Origin: Nocardioides stalactiti
GTDB lineage: Bacteria; Actinomycetota; Actinomycetes; Propionibacteriales; Nocardioidaceae
NCBI RefSeq assembly: GCF_014180715.1
Contig: NZ_JACEFC010000002.1
Location: 18,793-82,792 of the forward strand
Direction of reading: 5' to 3'
DNA: 64,000 nucleotides
Part shown: positions 35,131 through 45,495 of the stretch, one piece after another
Layout of the letters: each line of letters opens with the position of its first letter
How positions within the stretch are numbered: position 1 is the stretch's first letter
Notes under the pieces: model-generated
Database searches by the model: none
Told to the model about the DNA's origin: nothing
What the model saw: the letters and a program-made list of their open reading frames with translations, nothing else
Position numbers and translations under genes: made by a program

Positions 35131-35727
35131 GTGCCTCGTCCCGTGCCTCGTCCCGTGCCGGTGATCGGTGTCTTCGCGCTCCAGGGCGACGTCCGCGAGC
35201 ACCTCGCGACGCTCACGGAGCTCGGTGTGGAAGCGATCCCGGTCCGGCGCCCGGTCGAGCTGGAGCGCTGCGACGGCCTGGTGCTGCCGGGCGGCGAGTC
35301 CACCACCATGGCCAAGCTGGCCCGCACCTTCGAGCTGCTCGAGCCGCTGCGGGAGCGGGTGCGCGCGGGCATGCCGACCTTCGGCACCTGCGCCGGCATG
35401 ATCCTGCTCGCCGACCGGATCCTCGACGGGGCGGTCGGCCAGGAGACCATCGGCGGGCTCGACGTGACCGTGCGGCGCAACGCGTTCGGCCGGCAGGTCG
35501 ACTCCTTCGAGGCGGACCTCGACGTGCGCGGTCTCGACGCACCCGTCCACGCCGTGTTCATCCGCGCGCCGTGGGTGGAGGAGGTCGGTGCCGACGTCGA
35601 GGTGCTCGCCGAGGCCGAGGGGCATCCGGTCGCCGTACGGCAGGGGCACCTGATGGCCACGTCGTTCCACCCCGAGGTCGCGGACGACGGTCGCATCCAC
35701 CGGCTCTTCCTGGACCTGGTGGGCTAG
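35131..35727 (+). CDS. pdxT: Pyridoxal 5'-phosphate synthase glutaminase PdxT
   Basis: 198 aa, class I-type glutaminase that feeds ammonia to PdxS. The triad is C87 (FGTCAGM), H180 and E182 (SFHPEVA), and LPGGESTTM is present. The GTG at 35131 follows TAACCT (35119-35124) by 6 nt. The first codons are a 12-bp tandem repeat holding three in-frame GTGs (35131, 35143, 35155), with a fourth at 35161; the later ones would still leave an intact enzyme. Confidence 0.95.
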   Translation: MPRPVPRPVPVIGVFALQGDVREHLATLTELGVEAIPVRRPVELERCDGLVLPGGESTTMAKLARTFELLEPLRERVRAGMPTFGTCAGMILLADRILDGAVGQETIGGLDVTVRRNAFGRQVDSFEADLDVRGLDAPVHAVFIRAPWVEEVGADVEVLAEAEGHPVAVRQGHLMATSFHPEVADDGRIHRLFLDLVG

Positions 35728-35772
35728 GTAGACTCGCCCGCTGGCAGGGACGGTAGGACGGAAGAGGGACAC

Positions 35773-36540
35773 ATGTCGGGCCACTCCAAATGGGCGACCA
35801 CGAAGCACAAGAAGGCCGCGATCGACGCCAAGCGCGGCAAGCTCTTCGCGAAGCTGATCAAGAACATTGAGATCGCCGCGAAGATGGGCGGTCCCGACCC
35901 GGCTGGCAACCCGACCCTCTACGACGCGATCCAGAAGGCGAAGAAGCAGTCGGTCCCCAACAAGAACATCGACTCCGCGGTCAAGCGCGGCGGTGGCCTC
36001 GAGGGCGGCGGCGTCAACTACGAGACGATCATGTACGAGGTCTACGGACCTCAAGGCGTGGCGCTCCTCGTCGAGTGCCTCACCGACAACAAGAACCGTG
36101 CCGCGATGGAGGTCCGCACCGCGGTCACCCGCAACGGCGGCACCATGGCTGACCCCGGCTCCGTCTCCCGGCTGTTCACCCGCAAGGGCGTGGTCGTCGT
36201 GGCGAAGTCCCAGGAGGGCAAGGACGTCTCGGAGGATGACGTGCTCGAGGCCACCCTCGACGCGGGCGCCGAGGAGGTCGCCGACCTCGGTGAGGCCTTC
36301 GAGGTCCAGTCCGAGGCCTCCGACGTCGTCGCGGTCCGTACGGCGCTCCAGGCCGCCGGCATCGACTACGACTCCGCCGAGGTCCAGTTCGTGGCCTCGA
36401 TGGACATCCCGGTCGCCGACGCCGACGCCGCCGGCAAGGTCTTCAAGCTGATCGACGCCGTCGACGACCTCGACGACGTCCAGAACGTGTTCACCAACGC
36501 CGACGTCCCGGACGAGGTCATGGAGGCCGTCGACGCCTGA
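35773..36540 (+). CDS. YebC/PmpR family protein
   Basis: 255 aa with the family opening [20 protein letters not shown] and [19 protein letters not shown]. YebC proteins bind DNA as regulators in some bacteria and relieve ribosome stalling at proline tracts in others. It has a separate promoter (TAGACT at 35729-35734) and GAGGGA ribosome site. Conserved neighbour of ruvC in actinobacteria. Confidence 0.95.
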   Translation: MSGHSKWATTKHKKAAIDAKRGKLFAKLIKNIEIAAKMGGPDPAGNPTLYDAIQKAKKQSVPNKNIDSAVKRGGGLEGGGVNYETIMYEVYGPQGVALLVECLTDNKNRAAMEVRTAVTRNGGTMADPGSVSRLFTRKGVVVVAKSQEGKDVSEDDVLEATLDAGAEEVADLGEAFEVQSEASDVVAVRTALQAAGIDYDSAEVQFVASMDIPVADADAAGKVFKLIDAVDDLDDVQNVFTNADVPDEVMEAVDA

Positions 36541-36590
36541 CCGGGGCCCCGCGTGTCGCGCTGAATCGGGGCGTCGCCTCGGGCTAGCCT

Positions 36591-36606
36591 GCGAACAGAT
36601 GTTCGA
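36591..36606. promoter_or_regulatory. LexA (SOS) box of ruvCAB
   Basis: GCGAACAGATGTTCGA differs by one base from TCGAAC-N4-GTTCGA. It abuts the TAGCCT -10 element (36585-36590), covering the expected start of transcription of ruvCAB. Confidence 0.75.
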
Positions 36607-36623
36607 CAGGAAGGTGAGCGCGG

Positions 36624-37148
36624 ATGCGTGTGCTCGGGATCGATCCCGGTCTGACCCGCTGCGGGATGGGCGTGGTCGAGGGCGACGTGGGTCGTCCGCT
36701 TCGCCTCGTCGACGTCAACGTCCTCCGTACGTCGTCGCACCTGGCGGTCCCTGAGCGGCTGGTCTCCATCGAGAAGGGCATCGATGCCTGGATCGACGAG
36801 CACCAGCCCGACGCGGTCGCCGTGGAGCGGGTGTTCGCCCGCTCCGACGTCAGCACCGTGATGGGCACCGCCCAGGCCAGCGGGATCGCGATGGTGTGTG
36901 CAGCGCGGCGGGGGATCCCGGTCGCGCTGCACACCCCCAGCGAGGTCAAGGCGGCCGTCTCCGGCAACGGACGCGCCGACAAGGCCCAGGTCGGCGCGAT
37001 GGTCACCCGCATCCTGCGCCTCGACGCCATGCCGAAGCCGGCCGACGCCGCCGATGCGCTGGCGCTGGCGATCACCCACATCTGGCGGGGCGGTGCCCAG
37101 GCCAGGATCGACGCCGCCGTCGCTGCGGCAGGGAAGGGGCGCCGATGA
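36624..37148 (+). CDS. ruvC: Holliday junction resolvase RuvC
   Basis: 174 aa. [10 protein letters not shown] holds catalytic D7, VAVERVF the Glu, and the C-terminal [12 protein letters not shown] the last acids. It cuts four-way junctions moved by RuvAB. AGGAAGG precedes the ATG at 36624. Its stop overlaps ruvA (ATGA). Confidence 0.97.
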   Translation: MRVLGIDPGLTRCGMGVVEGDVGRPLRLVDVNVLRTSSHLAVPERLVSIEKGIDAWIDEHQPDAVAVERVFARSDVSTVMGTAQASGIAMVCAARRGIPVALHTPSEVKAAVSGNGRADKAQVGAMVTRILRLDAMPKPADAADALALAITHIWRGGAQARIDAAVAAAGKGRR

Positions 37149-37744
37149 TCGCGCACGTCCGGGGCCGGGTCGCGGCCGTCACGCTCTCCAGCGCCGTGCT
37201 CGAGGTCGGGGGAGTCGGGCTCGAGCTCATGTGCACGCCCGGCACGCTCGCCGGGCTGCGGACCGGTCACGAGGCGACCCTGCCGACCAGCCTCGTGGTC
37301 CGCGAGGACTCGCTGACCCTCTTCGGGTTCGCCGACGACGAGGAGAAGACGGTCTTCGAGCTCGTCCAGACCGCGTCGGGAGTGGGGCCCAAGCTCGCCC
37401 AGGCGATCCTCGCGGTGCTCTCGCCCGACGGGGTCCGCGCCGCGATCACCTCCGACGACGTCAAGACGCTCACGAAGGTCCCCGGGATCGGCCAGAAGGG
37501 CGCGCAGCGGATCATCCTCGAGCTCAAGGACCGGATCGGCGCGCCGGTCGGCCGCGCCGGTGCCGCCGTCGCGGTCGCCGCGGCCGAGCCGTGGCGCGAC
37601 CAGGTGGCGCAGGGCCTGATGGGCCTGGGCTACCACCCCAAGGACGCCGACAAGGCGGTCGAGGCGGTCTCCGGCGACGTCGGCGACAGCCCCGATGTCG
37701 GCCTGCTGCTGCGCGCGGCCCTCCGGACCCTGTCGAAGGCCTGA
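37145..37744 (+). CDS. ruvA: Holliday junction branch-migration subunit RuvA
   Basis: 199 aa. The OB fold (1-62), the helix-hairpin-helix pair ([13 protein letters not shown] and [16 protein letters not shown]) and the C-terminal RuvB-binding domain ([20 protein letters not shown]) are all present, joined by an Ala-rich linker. Confidence 0.97.
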   Translation: MIAHVRGRVAAVTLSSAVLEVGGVGLELMCTPGTLAGLRTGHEATLPTSLVVREDSLTLFGFADDEEKTVFELVQTASGVGPKLAQAILAVLSPDGVRAAITSDDVKTLTKVPGIGQKGAQRIILELKDRIGAPVGRAGAAVAVAAAEPWRDQVAQGLMGLGYHPKDADKAVEAVSGDVGDSPDVGLLLRAALRTLSKA

Positions 37745-37749
37745 TCGCC

Positions 37750-38829
37750 ATGCCCTTCCACGAGGACGAGCTCGACGTCGCCGAGGAGAGCCACCTCCGC
37801 TCGCTCACCGCGGTCGAGGCCGAGGGTGACGAGCGCGCCATCGAAGCGGCTCTGCGCCCCCGCAGCCTCGATGAGGTCGTCGGCCAGACCCGCGTCCGCG
37901 ACCAGCTCGGCCTGGTCCTCGAGGCCGCCCGCCGACGGGGGCGCGCGCCTGACCACGTGCTGCTCTCCGGCCCGCCGGGGCTCGGCAAGACCACGCTCTC
38001 GATGATCATCGCCCACGAGATGAACGCCGCGCTCCGCCTCACCAGCGGCCCGGCCATCACTCACGCCGGTGACCTCGCGGCGATCCTGTCCGGCCTCAAC
38101 GAGGGCGACGTCCTCTTCGTCGACGAGATCCACCGGATGTCCCGGCCGGCCGAGGAGATGCTCTACCTCGCCATGGAGGACTTCCGGGTCGACGTCATCA
38201 TCGGCAAGGGCCCCGGCGCGACGGCGATCCCGCTGGAGATCCCGCCGTTCACCCTCGTCGGCGCGACCACCCGGGCCGGCCTGCTGCCGGGACCGCTGCG
38301 CGACCGCTTCGGGTTCACCGCCCACCTGGAGTTCTACGAGCCGGCCGACCTCGACACGATCGTGCACCGATCCGCGGGACTGCTCGACGTGCCCCTCACG
38401 CCCGAGGGCTCGGCGGAGATCGCGTCTCGCTCACGGGGCACGCCCCGGATCGCCAACCGGCTGCTGCGCCGGGTCCGTGACTTCGCCCAGGTCCGCGCCG
38501 ACGGGATCGTCACGCACGCCGTGGCTCATGCCGCGCTCGACCTCTACGAGGTCGACGAGCTCGGGCTCGACCGGCTTGACCGTGCGGTCGTCGACGCGCT
38601 GTGCCGCCGCTTCGGCGGGGGACCGGTCGGCGTCTCGACCCTCGCCGTCGCTGTCGGCGAGGAGCGGGAGACCGTCGAGGAGGTCGCGGAGCCCTTCCTC
38701 GTCCGGATGGGCTTCCTGGCGCGGACGCCGCGCGGCCGGATCGCCACGCCTGCGGCGTGGGCGCACCTGGGACTCGTACCGCCTCCGGCAACGGTCGACG
38801 CGGTCGACCCGACCCTGTTCGAGGAGTAG
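37750..38829 (+). CDS. ruvB: Holliday junction branch-migration ATPase RuvB
   Basis: 359 aa. Walker A is [12 protein letters not shown], Walker [11 protein letters not shown], sensor 1 LVGATTRAG, and [20 protein letters not shown] is sensor 2. The winged-helix C-terminus ends PTLFEE. It starts 5 nt after ruvA, completing a ruvCAB operon. Confidence 0.97.
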   Translation: MPFHEDELDVAEESHLRSLTAVEAEGDERAIEAALRPRSLDEVVGQTRVRDQLGLVLEAARRRGRAPDHVLLSGPPGLGKTTLSMIIAHEMNAALRLTSGPAITHAGDLAAILSGLNEGDVLFVDEIHRMSRPAEEMLYLAMEDFRVDVIIGKGPGATAIPLEIPPFTLVGATTRAGLLPGPLRDRFGFTAHLEFYEPADLDTIVHRSAGLLDVPLTPEGSAEIASRSRGTPRIANRLLRRVRDFAQVRADGIVTHAVAHAALDLYEVDELGLDRLDRAVVDALCRRFGGGPVGVSTLAVAVGEERETVEEVAEPFLVRMGFLARTPRGRIATPAAWAHLGLVPPPATVDAVDPTLFEE

Positions 38830-38989
38830 CCGCGGCGCCGTTCGCAACCGGATCCCGCTTCCGCCGTACGGCGATGTGGGCTGGCTAACACGCGCGGCTA
38901 CACTTGCCCGTCGGCCCGCCCGGGCACCGTGCGCCCCGCCCGGAACCGGTCGTGAGCCGCGTCCAGGTAGACCCTCGGAAGGCTCTTTG

Positions 38990-39334
38990 GTGAAGGAAAT
39001 CGCTCCCCTGCTGTGGATCGTCGCGATCGTCGCGATCTTCTGGCTGCTGATCATCCGGCCCGCCCAGCGGCGCCAGCGAGAGATCTCCCAGGTGCAGGCC
39101 TCCATCGTCCCCGGAGAGACGGTCGTCCTGACCTCCGGCATCTTCGCCACCGTGAGCGAGGTCGACGACGCGTTCCTCATGCTGGAGGTCGCTCCGGGCG
39201 TCGTCATCAAGGTCGCGCGTGCCGCCGTCGGCTCGGTCGTGCGTTCCGAGGACGCCTTCGACGAGGAGGCCCCGGACGCGGCGGAGCCGACCGACTCCGA
39301 GACCTTCGAGACCACCGACACCGAGGAGCGCTGA
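38990..39334 (+). CDS. yajC: Preprotein translocase subunit YajC
   Basis: 114 aa. One membrane helix (APLLWIVAIVAIFWLLIIRP) is followed by QRRQREISQVQASIVPGETV and a Glu/Thr-rich tail. The GTG at 38990 has GGAAGG upstream. A TACACT -10-like box lies at 38899-38904. First gene of yajC-secD-secF. Confidence 0.93.
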   Translation: MKEIAPLLWIVAIVAIFWLLIIRPAQRRQREISQVQASIVPGETVVLTSGIFATVSEVDDAFLMLEVAPGVVIKVARAAVGSVVRSEDAFDEEAPDAAEPTDSETFETTDTEER

Positions 39335-39335
39335 C

Positions 39336-41111
39336 GTGGCTGCGCGTCGCCACCGGCCCGGCCGGACCCTGATCGTCTTCTTCCTGGGCGTCGCCGTGAT
39401 GTTCGGACTGGTCGCCCTGGCCGGGTCGTGGAAGCCGGCTCTCGGTCTCGACCTGCAGGGTGGCCTCAGGGTGACCCTGACAGCGAAGGGCGACCCGAGC
39501 CCGGAGAACTTCGAGGAAGCCCGCCGGATCATCGACCAGCGCGTCAACGGATCCGGCATCTCCGAGGCCGAGGTCACGGCGCAGTCAGGGCGCTTCATCG
39601 TGGTCGAGATCCCTGGCTCGACCGAGAACCGGCGCGAGCTCGAGGAGCTCGTCAAGCGGCAGGCCCAGCTGCGGTTCCGGCTCGTCGCCTGCGTCGAGGG
39701 CGCTGCTGACGCGTGTGCGACCGGCAGCCCGCTCGGCCGGGCACCGCTGGCGATCGACCACGAGCCCGGCCACGAGGGCAGGAAGGGCGGCAAGAAGGGC
39801 GACAAGGGCACCGACGAGCCCACCGACACCGCCAGCCCGACCGACGAGCCGTCGGACACCCCGACCGACGAGCCCACCGATACCCCGACCGACGTGCCCA
39901 CCGAGGAGCCGGCCGCCGACGGCCCGCGCACGGCCGACGACGAGCTGGCCTGGGCGGCCTCGCCCGACGCGGAGTCCGTCGCGCTGTTCAACAGCCTCCA
40001 GTGCACCGAGGACGGCGGCACCGTCACCACCGACGAGCAGGGCGCGACCGTCCCCGCTCCGCAGGAGGACGACCCGGACCAGCCGCTGGTCGCCTGCGAG
40101 ATCGGCGAAGACGGCGGTGTCATCAAGTACCTGCTGTCGCGCTCGGTCATCGAGGGTGCTGAGCTCGACGACGCCGGCGCCGGCATCCCGCAGGGCGAGG
40201 TCGAGTGGGCCGTCACCCTGGACCTCGGCAACGACAAGGACAAGGCCCGGCCCAAGGGCTCGACGGGTGCCGAGGACGACTTCGAGGTCATCTCCGAGCG
40301 GCTCGTCGGGAGCGGTGGACAGTTCGCGATCGTGCTCGACGGGGTCGTGCTCTCGGCTCCGCAGATGGAGGCGGTGATCCGGGACGGCCGGTCCCAGATC
40401 ACGGGCAACTTCACCGAGGAGAGCGCCACCGACCTGGGCAACAGCCTGAAGTTCGGTGCGCTCCCGATCGCGTTCGATGACGAGGCGACGACCGACGACA
40501 TCGGTCCGTCGCTGGCGGGCGACCAGCTCACCGCAGGGCTCACCGCGGGTGGCATCGGTCTTGGCCTGGTCATGCTCTACTGCCTGCTCTACTACCGCGG
40601 CCTCGGCCTGGTGGTCGTCAGCTCGCTGTTCGTGGCGGCTGGCATCACCTACGGGATGGTGCTGCTGCTGAGCGAGTCGGCCGGCTTCACGCTGACCCTT
40701 CCCGGCATCGCCGGCTTCATCATCGCCGTCGGCATCACCGCGGACTCGTTCGTCATCTACTTCGAACGCATCCGCGACGAGATGCGCGAAGGGAAGTCGA
40801 TGCGGGTCGCGGTCGAGACCGGCTGGGCACGGGCCCGGGTCACCCGGTTCGCGGCCAACACGGTCAACCTGCTCGCGGCCCTGATCCTCTACCTGTTCGC
40901 CACTGGCGCGGTGAAGGGCTTCGGTTTCGCGCTCGGCCTGTCGACCCTGATCGACCTCGCCGTGCTGTTCTGGTTCACCAAGCCGCTGGTCTCCTGGCTG
41001 GCACAGTTCAAGATGTTCAACTCGGGTCACCGGCTCTCCGGTCTCAGCCCCGAGACGCTGGGTCTCGACGTACCGAAGGCCCGGACCGCGACGGCTGGAG
41101 GTAAGGCCTGA
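39336..41111 (+). CDS. secD: Protein translocase subunit SecD
   Basis: 591 aa, six membrane helices. GLDLQGGLRVTL is the D1 motif and LPGIAGFIIAVGITADSFVIYFERI (shown here only in part of the family signature, about 455-480) marks the D5/D6 region. Together with SecF it drives late steps of export with the proton gradient. The P1 head carries an unusual Thr/Asp/Glu/Pro insertion (about 158-190, repeated DEPTDT units) after a Lys/Gly-rich stretch. The GTG at 39336 lies 2 nt past the yajC stop. Confidence 0.95.
   Translation: MAARRHRPGRTLIVFFLGVAVMFGLVALAGSWKPALGLDLQGGLRVTLTAKGDPSPENFEEARRIIDQRVNGSGISEAEVTAQSGRFIVVEIPGSTENRRELEELVKRQAQLRFRLVACVEGAADACATGSPLGRAPLAIDHEPGHEGRKGGKKGDKGTDEPTDTASPTDEPSDTPTDEPTDTPTDVPTEEPAADGPRTADDELAWAASPDAESVALFNSLQCTEDGGTVTTDEQGATVPAPQEDDPDQPLVACEIGEDGGVIKYLLSRSVIEGAELDDAGAGIPQGEVEWAVTLDLGNDKDKARPKGSTGAEDDFEVISERLVGSGGQFAIVLDGVVLSAPQMEAVIRDGRSQITGNFTEESATDLGNSLKFGALPIAFDDEATTDDIGPSLAGDQLTAGLTAGGIGLGLVMLYCLLYYRGLGLVVVSSLFVAAGITYGMVLLLSESAGFTLTLPGIAGFIIAVGITADSFVIYFERIRDEMREGKSMRVAVETGWARARVTRFAANTVNLLAALILYLFATGAVKGFGFALGLSTLIDLAVLFWFTKPLVSWLAQFKMFNSGHRLSGLSPETLGLDVPKARTATAGGKA
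39815..39915 (+). repeat. Degenerate Thr-Asp-Glu-Pro repeat within secD
   Basis: Repeated 12-24-nt units (core ACCGACGAGCC) encode (T/S)DEP(T/S)DTPTD, a flexible acidic insertion in the periplasm-facing domain. Confidence 0.65.
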
Positions 41112-42385
41112 TGGGCAAGATGTCGAGGCTCGGCAACGACCTCTACAACGGGCACAAGTCGATCGACTTCGTCGGTCGCCGCGGCCTCTTCTACGCGGTC
41201 TCGCTCGTGATCGTCGGGCTCGCGATCGCGGCGCTCTTCGTCAAGCCGCTCAACTTCGGCGTCGAGTTCCGTGGCGGCACCGAGCAGAAGATCACGGTCG
41301 CCTCCGGCGTCGACCAGGCCGACGCCGACGACCTGCGAGAGGCGATCGCCGACGCGGGCATCGAGAACGCCGAGAACCCGACGGTCACGACCGCAGGCAG
41401 CGACTCGCTGGTGCTGACGACGGACACGCTGTCCGACGAGGGCGATCAGCAGTCCGAGGAGGTCATCCTCGACCTGTTCCCCGACGTCGACCCCGAGGAG
41501 GACATCTCCGTCCAAAAGGTCGGCCCCAGCTGGGGTGAGGAGGTCGCGCAGCGCGCCCTCCTCGGCATCGGGGTCTTCCTCGTGATCGTGGTGCTCTTCA
41601 TCGGCCTGTACTTCCGGGAGTGGAAGATGTCGGTGGGTGCCCTCGTCGCGCTGTTCCACGACGTCGCCATCACCATCGGTGTCTATGCGCTCTCGGGCTT
41701 CCAGGTGACGCCCGCAGCCGTGACCGGCCTGCTCGCCATCCTCGGCTTCTCGCTCTACGACACCGTCGTCGTGTTCGACAAGATCAAGGAGAACACCACC
41801 ACGCTGCGCAAGAGCACGGAGTCCTATTCCGACGCGGCCAACCTCGCGGTCAACCAGACGCTGGTGCGCTCGATCAACACCAGCATCGTGGCGCTGATCC
41901 CGATCGGCGCGATCCTCTACGTGAGCGCCGTCCAGCTCGGCGCGAGCTCGCTGCAGGACCTCGCCCTCGCGCAGTTCGTCGGCATGGGTGCCGGCGTCTA
42001 CTCGTCGGTCTTCCTCGCTCCCCGCATCGTGGTCCACCTCAAGTCCCGCGAGACGGAGATCGTCGAGCAGGCCCGGCGGGCCAAGGCGAAGAAGCGGGCC
42101 CTCGCCGATCGCTACGCTGCGGTCCCGTCGTTCCGCGAGAACATGCCGGTGATGGACCGCGCCGAGGGCGAGGACGCGCCGAGCGCGGCCGAGCGCGCTG
42201 CGGCACGCGCCGAAGCGGCCCGCAGCGACGAGGGCGTCGAGACCGGCAACAAGGCCCAGGCCTCCGACGATGCGATGGGCAAGGGCCGGACGGCTCCGGT
42301 GGCCCAGCGTCCGGTCTCCAAGAGCGCGAGCTCGGGTCGGCAGCAGCCGGCACGTCAGTCGCGCTCCAAGCGCGGCAAGAAGTAG
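41111..42385 (+). CDS. secF: Protein translocase subunit SecF
   Basis: 424 aa. FVGRRGLFYAVSLVIVG, GVEFRGGTEQKI and GFSLYDTVVVFDKIKEN are the family blocks. A long basic, Ala-rich cytosolic tail (about 320-424) ends SKRGKK, longer than in E. coli. The ATG overlaps the secD stop (TGATG). Confidence 0.96.
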   Translation: MGKMSRLGNDLYNGHKSIDFVGRRGLFYAVSLVIVGLAIAALFVKPLNFGVEFRGGTEQKITVASGVDQADADDLREAIADAGIENAENPTVTTAGSDSLVLTTDTLSDEGDQQSEEVILDLFPDVDPEEDISVQKVGPSWGEEVAQRALLGIGVFLVIVVLFIGLYFREWKMSVGALVALFHDVAITIGVYALSGFQVTPAAVTGLLAILGFSLYDTVVVFDKIKENTTTLRKSTESYSDAANLAVNQTLVRSINTSIVALIPIGAILYVSAVQLGASSLQDLALAQFVGMGAGVYSSVFLAPRIVVHLKSRETEIVEQARRAKAKKRALADRYAAVPSFRENMPVMDRAEGEDAPSAAERAAARAEAARSDEGVETGNKAQASDDAMGKGRTAPVAQRPVSKSASSGRQQPARQSRSKRGKK

Positions 42386-42397
42386 CGGACGCCGGGC

Positions 42398-42943
42398 GTG
42401 GTGGTCGAGGCTGCTCGCGAGGCCCTTGGGCGGCTGGTGCGTGACGTCGTCGACTTCCCCGAACCGGGGATCGTCTTCAAGGACATCACGCCACTGCTCG
42501 CCGACCACGCCGGCTTCACGGCGGTCGTCGCGGGCCTGGCTGCGGCCGGCCGGGACACGGACGGGCTGCCGGTGGTCGACAAGGTCGTCGGCATGGAGGC
42601 GCGCGGCTTCATCTTCGCGGCTCCGGTGGCCCTGGCCCTCGGTGTCGGCTTCGTCCCGGTCCGCAAGGTCGGCAAGCTGCCCGGCGAGACGCACGCCGTG
42701 GCCTACGCCCTGGAGTACGGCGAGGCGACCCTCGAGGTGCATCGCGACGCGATCGCGCCGGGGGAGCGGGTCCTCGTCATCGACGACGTCCTCGCCACGG
42801 GCGGCACCGCTCGCGCGACCGTCGACCTGGTCGAGGCCTGCGGCGGCGAGGTGGTCGCGACGACGTTCCTGATGGAGCTCTCGTTCCTCCCCGGACGCGC
42901 CGCCCTGGGCGCCGTACCGGTCACGGCCCTGGCCGTGATCTGA
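42398..42943 (+). CDS. apt: Adenine phosphoribosyltransferase
   Basis: 181 aa. It salvages adenine to AMP with PRPP. FPEPGIVFKDITPLL, MEARGFIFAAPVAL and the PRPP loop VLVIDDVLATGGTA are intact. The GTG at 42398 is used. Conserved place between secF and relA. Confidence 0.95.
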   Translation: MVVEAAREALGRLVRDVVDFPEPGIVFKDITPLLADHAGFTAVVAGLAAAGRDTDGLPVVDKVVGMEARGFIFAAPVALALGVGFVPVRKVGKLPGETHAVAYALEYGEATLEVHRDAIAPGERVLVIDDVLATGGTARATVDLVEACGGEVVATTFLMELSFLPGRAALGAVPVTALAVI

Positions 42944-42973
42944 CGGTGACCAGGGCCGCATAGACTCGCGCCC

Positions 42974-45301
42974 ATGAGCGAGGAACGGGCCAGCGACCGG
43001 CCGGTTCCTGCGCGCGCTCCCGAGGTTCCGGCGGGTGCCAGCGACATCGTCGGGGGCGGTCGGGGCATGCGGGCGCGGCTCGCGCGGATGGGGACCCGGA
43101 CGCCGACGTCCAACCCGGTCCTCGAGCCGCTGTTCCGCGCGGTCCGGGCCAACCACCCCAAGGCCGACCTGCCGCTGCTGGAGCGGGCCTACGCCACCGC
43201 CGAGCGGCTCCACGGCACCCAGATGCGCAAGAGCGGCGATCCCTACATCACCCACCCGCTCGCGGTGACGACGATCCTCGCCGGGATCGGCATGACCGAG
43301 GCGACCCTGGTGGCCGCGCTCCTCCACGACACCGTCGAGGACACGCCGTACACGCTCGAGGAGTGTCGTCGCGACTTCGGTGACGAGGTCGCCCGGCTCG
43401 TCGACGGGGTGACCAAGCTCGACAAGGTGGTCTACGGCGACTCGGCACAGGCCGAGACGATCCGCAAGATGATCGTGGCGATGTCGCGCGACATCCGGGT
43501 CCTCGTCATCAAGCTCGCCGACCGCCTCCACAACATGCGGACCCTGCGCTACGTGCCGCAGAAGAGCCAGGAGCGCACGGCCCGCGAGACCCTCGACATC
43601 TACGCGCCGCTGGCCCACCGGCTCGGCATGAACACGATCAAGTGGGAGCTGGAGGACCTCGCCTTCGCGACCCTGCACCCCAAGATCTACGACGAGATCG
43701 TGCGGATGGTCGCCGAGCGCGCGCCGTCGCGCGACCAGTTCCTCGCCGAGGTGATCACCCAGGTCGAGAAGGACCTGCGCGAGGCCAAGATCAAGGCGAC
43801 CGTGACCGGGCGGCCGAAGCACTACTACTCGATCTACCAGAAGATGATCGTCGGCGGCCGCGACTTCTCCGACATCTACGACCTGGTCGGCATCCGGATC
43901 CTCGTCGAGGAGGACCGCGACTGCTACGGCGTCCTCGGCGTGCTGCACTCGCGCTGGAACCCGGTGCTCGGCCGGTTCAAGGACTACGTCGCGATGCCGA
44001 AGTTCAACATGTACCAGTCGCTGCACACCTCGGTGATCGGCCCGCAGGGCAAGCCGGTCGAGATGCAGATCCGGACCTTCTCGATGCACCGGCGGGCCGA
44101 GTACGGCGTCGCGGCGCACTGGAAGTACAAGGAGGACGGCCGCACCGGCACTGACACCGACAAGCGTGGCGACATGGACGACATGTCCTGGGTCCGCCAG
44201 CTCCTCGACTGGCAGAGCGAGGTGGACGACCCGGGGGAGTTCCTGGAGTCGCTGCGCTTCGAGATCAACCAGACCGAGACCTACGTCTTCACGCCGCGTG
44301 GCGACGTGATCGCGCTGCCGTCGAGCTCGACGCCGGTGGACTTCGCCTACGCCGTCCACACCGAGGTCGGTCACCACACGATCGGTGCCCGGGTCAACGG
44401 TCGCCTGGTCCCGCTGGAGTCGACCCTCGAGAACGGCGACGTGGTCGAGGTCTTCACCTCGAAGTCGCCGACGGCCGCGCCGTCGCGCGACTGGCTGAAC
44501 TTCGTGCAGTCGCAGCGGGCCCGCTCCAAGATCAAGCAGTGGTTCACCAAGGAGCGGCGCGAGGAGGCGATCGACCACGGCAAGGACGAGATCGCCAAGC
44601 TCATGCGCAAGGAGGGCCTGCCCCTCAAGCGGCTGCTCACCCATGACTCGCTCAACCTGGTGGCGGAGCACTTCCGACTGGCCGACGTCTCCGCTCTGTA
44701 CGCCGCCGTCGGCGAGGGCAACCTCGGGGCCCAGGCGGTCGTCCGCCGCGTCATCGAGATGCACGGCGGCGACGAGGGGGCCCAGGAGGACCTGGCCGAG
44801 GCGGTCACCATCACCGGGCGGCGCGGTCGCCCGCGCCGGCTCGCGCCGGGCACCGACGCAGGCGTCGTGGTCAAGGGTGCGCCCGACGTGTGGGTCAAGC
44901 TGGCCAAGTGCTGCACCCCGGTGCCTCCGGACCCGATCCTCGGCTTCGTCACGAAGGGCGGGGGCGTCTCGGTCCACCGGCGCGACTGCACCAACGCCGA
45001 GAACCTGATGGGGCAGCCGGAGAAGGTGCTCGAGGTCGAGTGGGCGCCGACGGGTCAGACGACGTTCCTGGTCAACATCCAGGTCGAGGCGCTCGACCGC
45101 TCACGTCTGCTGTCGGACATCACGATGGTGCTCTCCGACGCCCACGTGAACATCCTGTCGGCCAACCTGACCACCACCCGCGACCGGGTCGCCAAGACCC
45201 GGTTCACCTTCGAGATGGCCGACGCCAAGCACCTCGACACCGTGCTCAAGAACGTCAGGAGCATCCCCGGCGTCTTCGACGCCTACCGCGTCACCCAGTA
45301 G
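42974..45301 (+). CDS. relA: Bifunctional (p)ppGpp synthetase/hydrolase
   Basis: 775 aa, long RSH enzyme. The hydrolase HD domain has [13 protein letters not shown], the synthetase domain [12 protein letters not shown] and [20 protein letters not shown], followed by TGS ([10 protein letters not shown]), a Cys-containing region ([10 protein letters not shown]) and a C-terminal ACT domain (about 700-775). Both active sites look intact, so it makes and degrades the alarmone. The ATG at 42974 follows TAGACT (42961-42966) by 7 nt. Confidence 0.96.
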   Translation: MSEERASDRPVPARAPEVPAGASDIVGGGRGMRARLARMGTRTPTSNPVLEPLFRAVRANHPKADLPLLERAYATAERLHGTQMRKSGDPYITHPLAVTTILAGIGMTEATLVAALLHDTVEDTPYTLEECRRDFGDEVARLVDGVTKLDKVVYGDSAQAETIRKMIVAMSRDIRVLVIKLADRLHNMRTLRYVPQKSQERTARETLDIYAPLAHRLGMNTIKWELEDLAFATLHPKIYDEIVRMVAERAPSRDQFLAEVITQVEKDLREAKIKATVTGRPKHYYSIYQKMIVGGRDFSDIYDLVGIRILVEEDRDCYGVLGVLHSRWNPVLGRFKDYVAMPKFNMYQSLHTSVIGPQGKPVEMQIRTFSMHRRAEYGVAAHWKYKEDGRTGTDTDKRGDMDDMSWVRQLLDWQSEVDDPGEFLESLRFEINQTETYVFTPRGDVIALPSSSTPVDFAYAVHTEVGHHTIGARVNGRLVPLESTLENGDVVEVFTSKSPTAAPSRDWLNFVQSQRARSKIKQWFTKERREEAIDHGKDEIAKLMRKEGLPLKRLLTHDSLNLVAEHFRLADVSALYAAVGEGNLGAQAVVRRVIEMHGGDEGAQEDLAEAVTITGRRGRPRRLAPGTDAGVVVKGAPDVWVKLAKCCTPVPPDPILGFVTKGGGVSVHRRDCTNAENLMGQPEKVLEVEWAPTGQTTFLVNIQVEALDRSRLLSDITMVLSDAHVNILSANLTTTRDRVAKTRFTFEMADAKHLDTVLKNVRSIPGVFDAYRVTQ

Positions 45302-45309
45302 TCCCAGTC

Positions 45310-45490
45310 GAATCCGTACCTACCTGGGCCGAATCCGTACCTACCTGAGTCGAATCGGGCGCTATCGGCGTACTGCTCGCGGCTCGACAGCGGTAGGTCC
45401 GGATTCGACAGCGGTAGGTACGGATTCGACAGCGGTAGGTACGGATTCGACTCAGGAAGGTACGGATTCGGCTCAGGAAGGTACGGATTC
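45310..45490. repeat. 21-bp repeats in opposed orientation between relA and DUF349 genes
   Basis: Two and a half 21-bp units (45310-45358) face five units of the same family in reverse orientation (45386-45490; unit GACAGCGGTAGGTACGGATTC with variants). The two arms can pair into a long interrupted hairpin with about 27 nt between. It fills the gap between two converging genes and may end transcription both ways. No spacers of CRISPR type are present. Confidence 0.85.
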
Positions 45491-45495
45491 GCGGG

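Noticed and set aside
41027..44977. 1316-aa open frame on the minus strand opposite secF, apt and relA
   Set aside because: It runs antisense through three well supported genes, has no recognisable domain, and long antisense frames are expected at this GC content. The same applies to the 1134-aa frame at 59326-62730 opposite alaS.
45310..45490. Possible CRISPR array
   Set aside because: The 21-bp units abut directly with no spacers and occur in both orientations; there are no cas genes.
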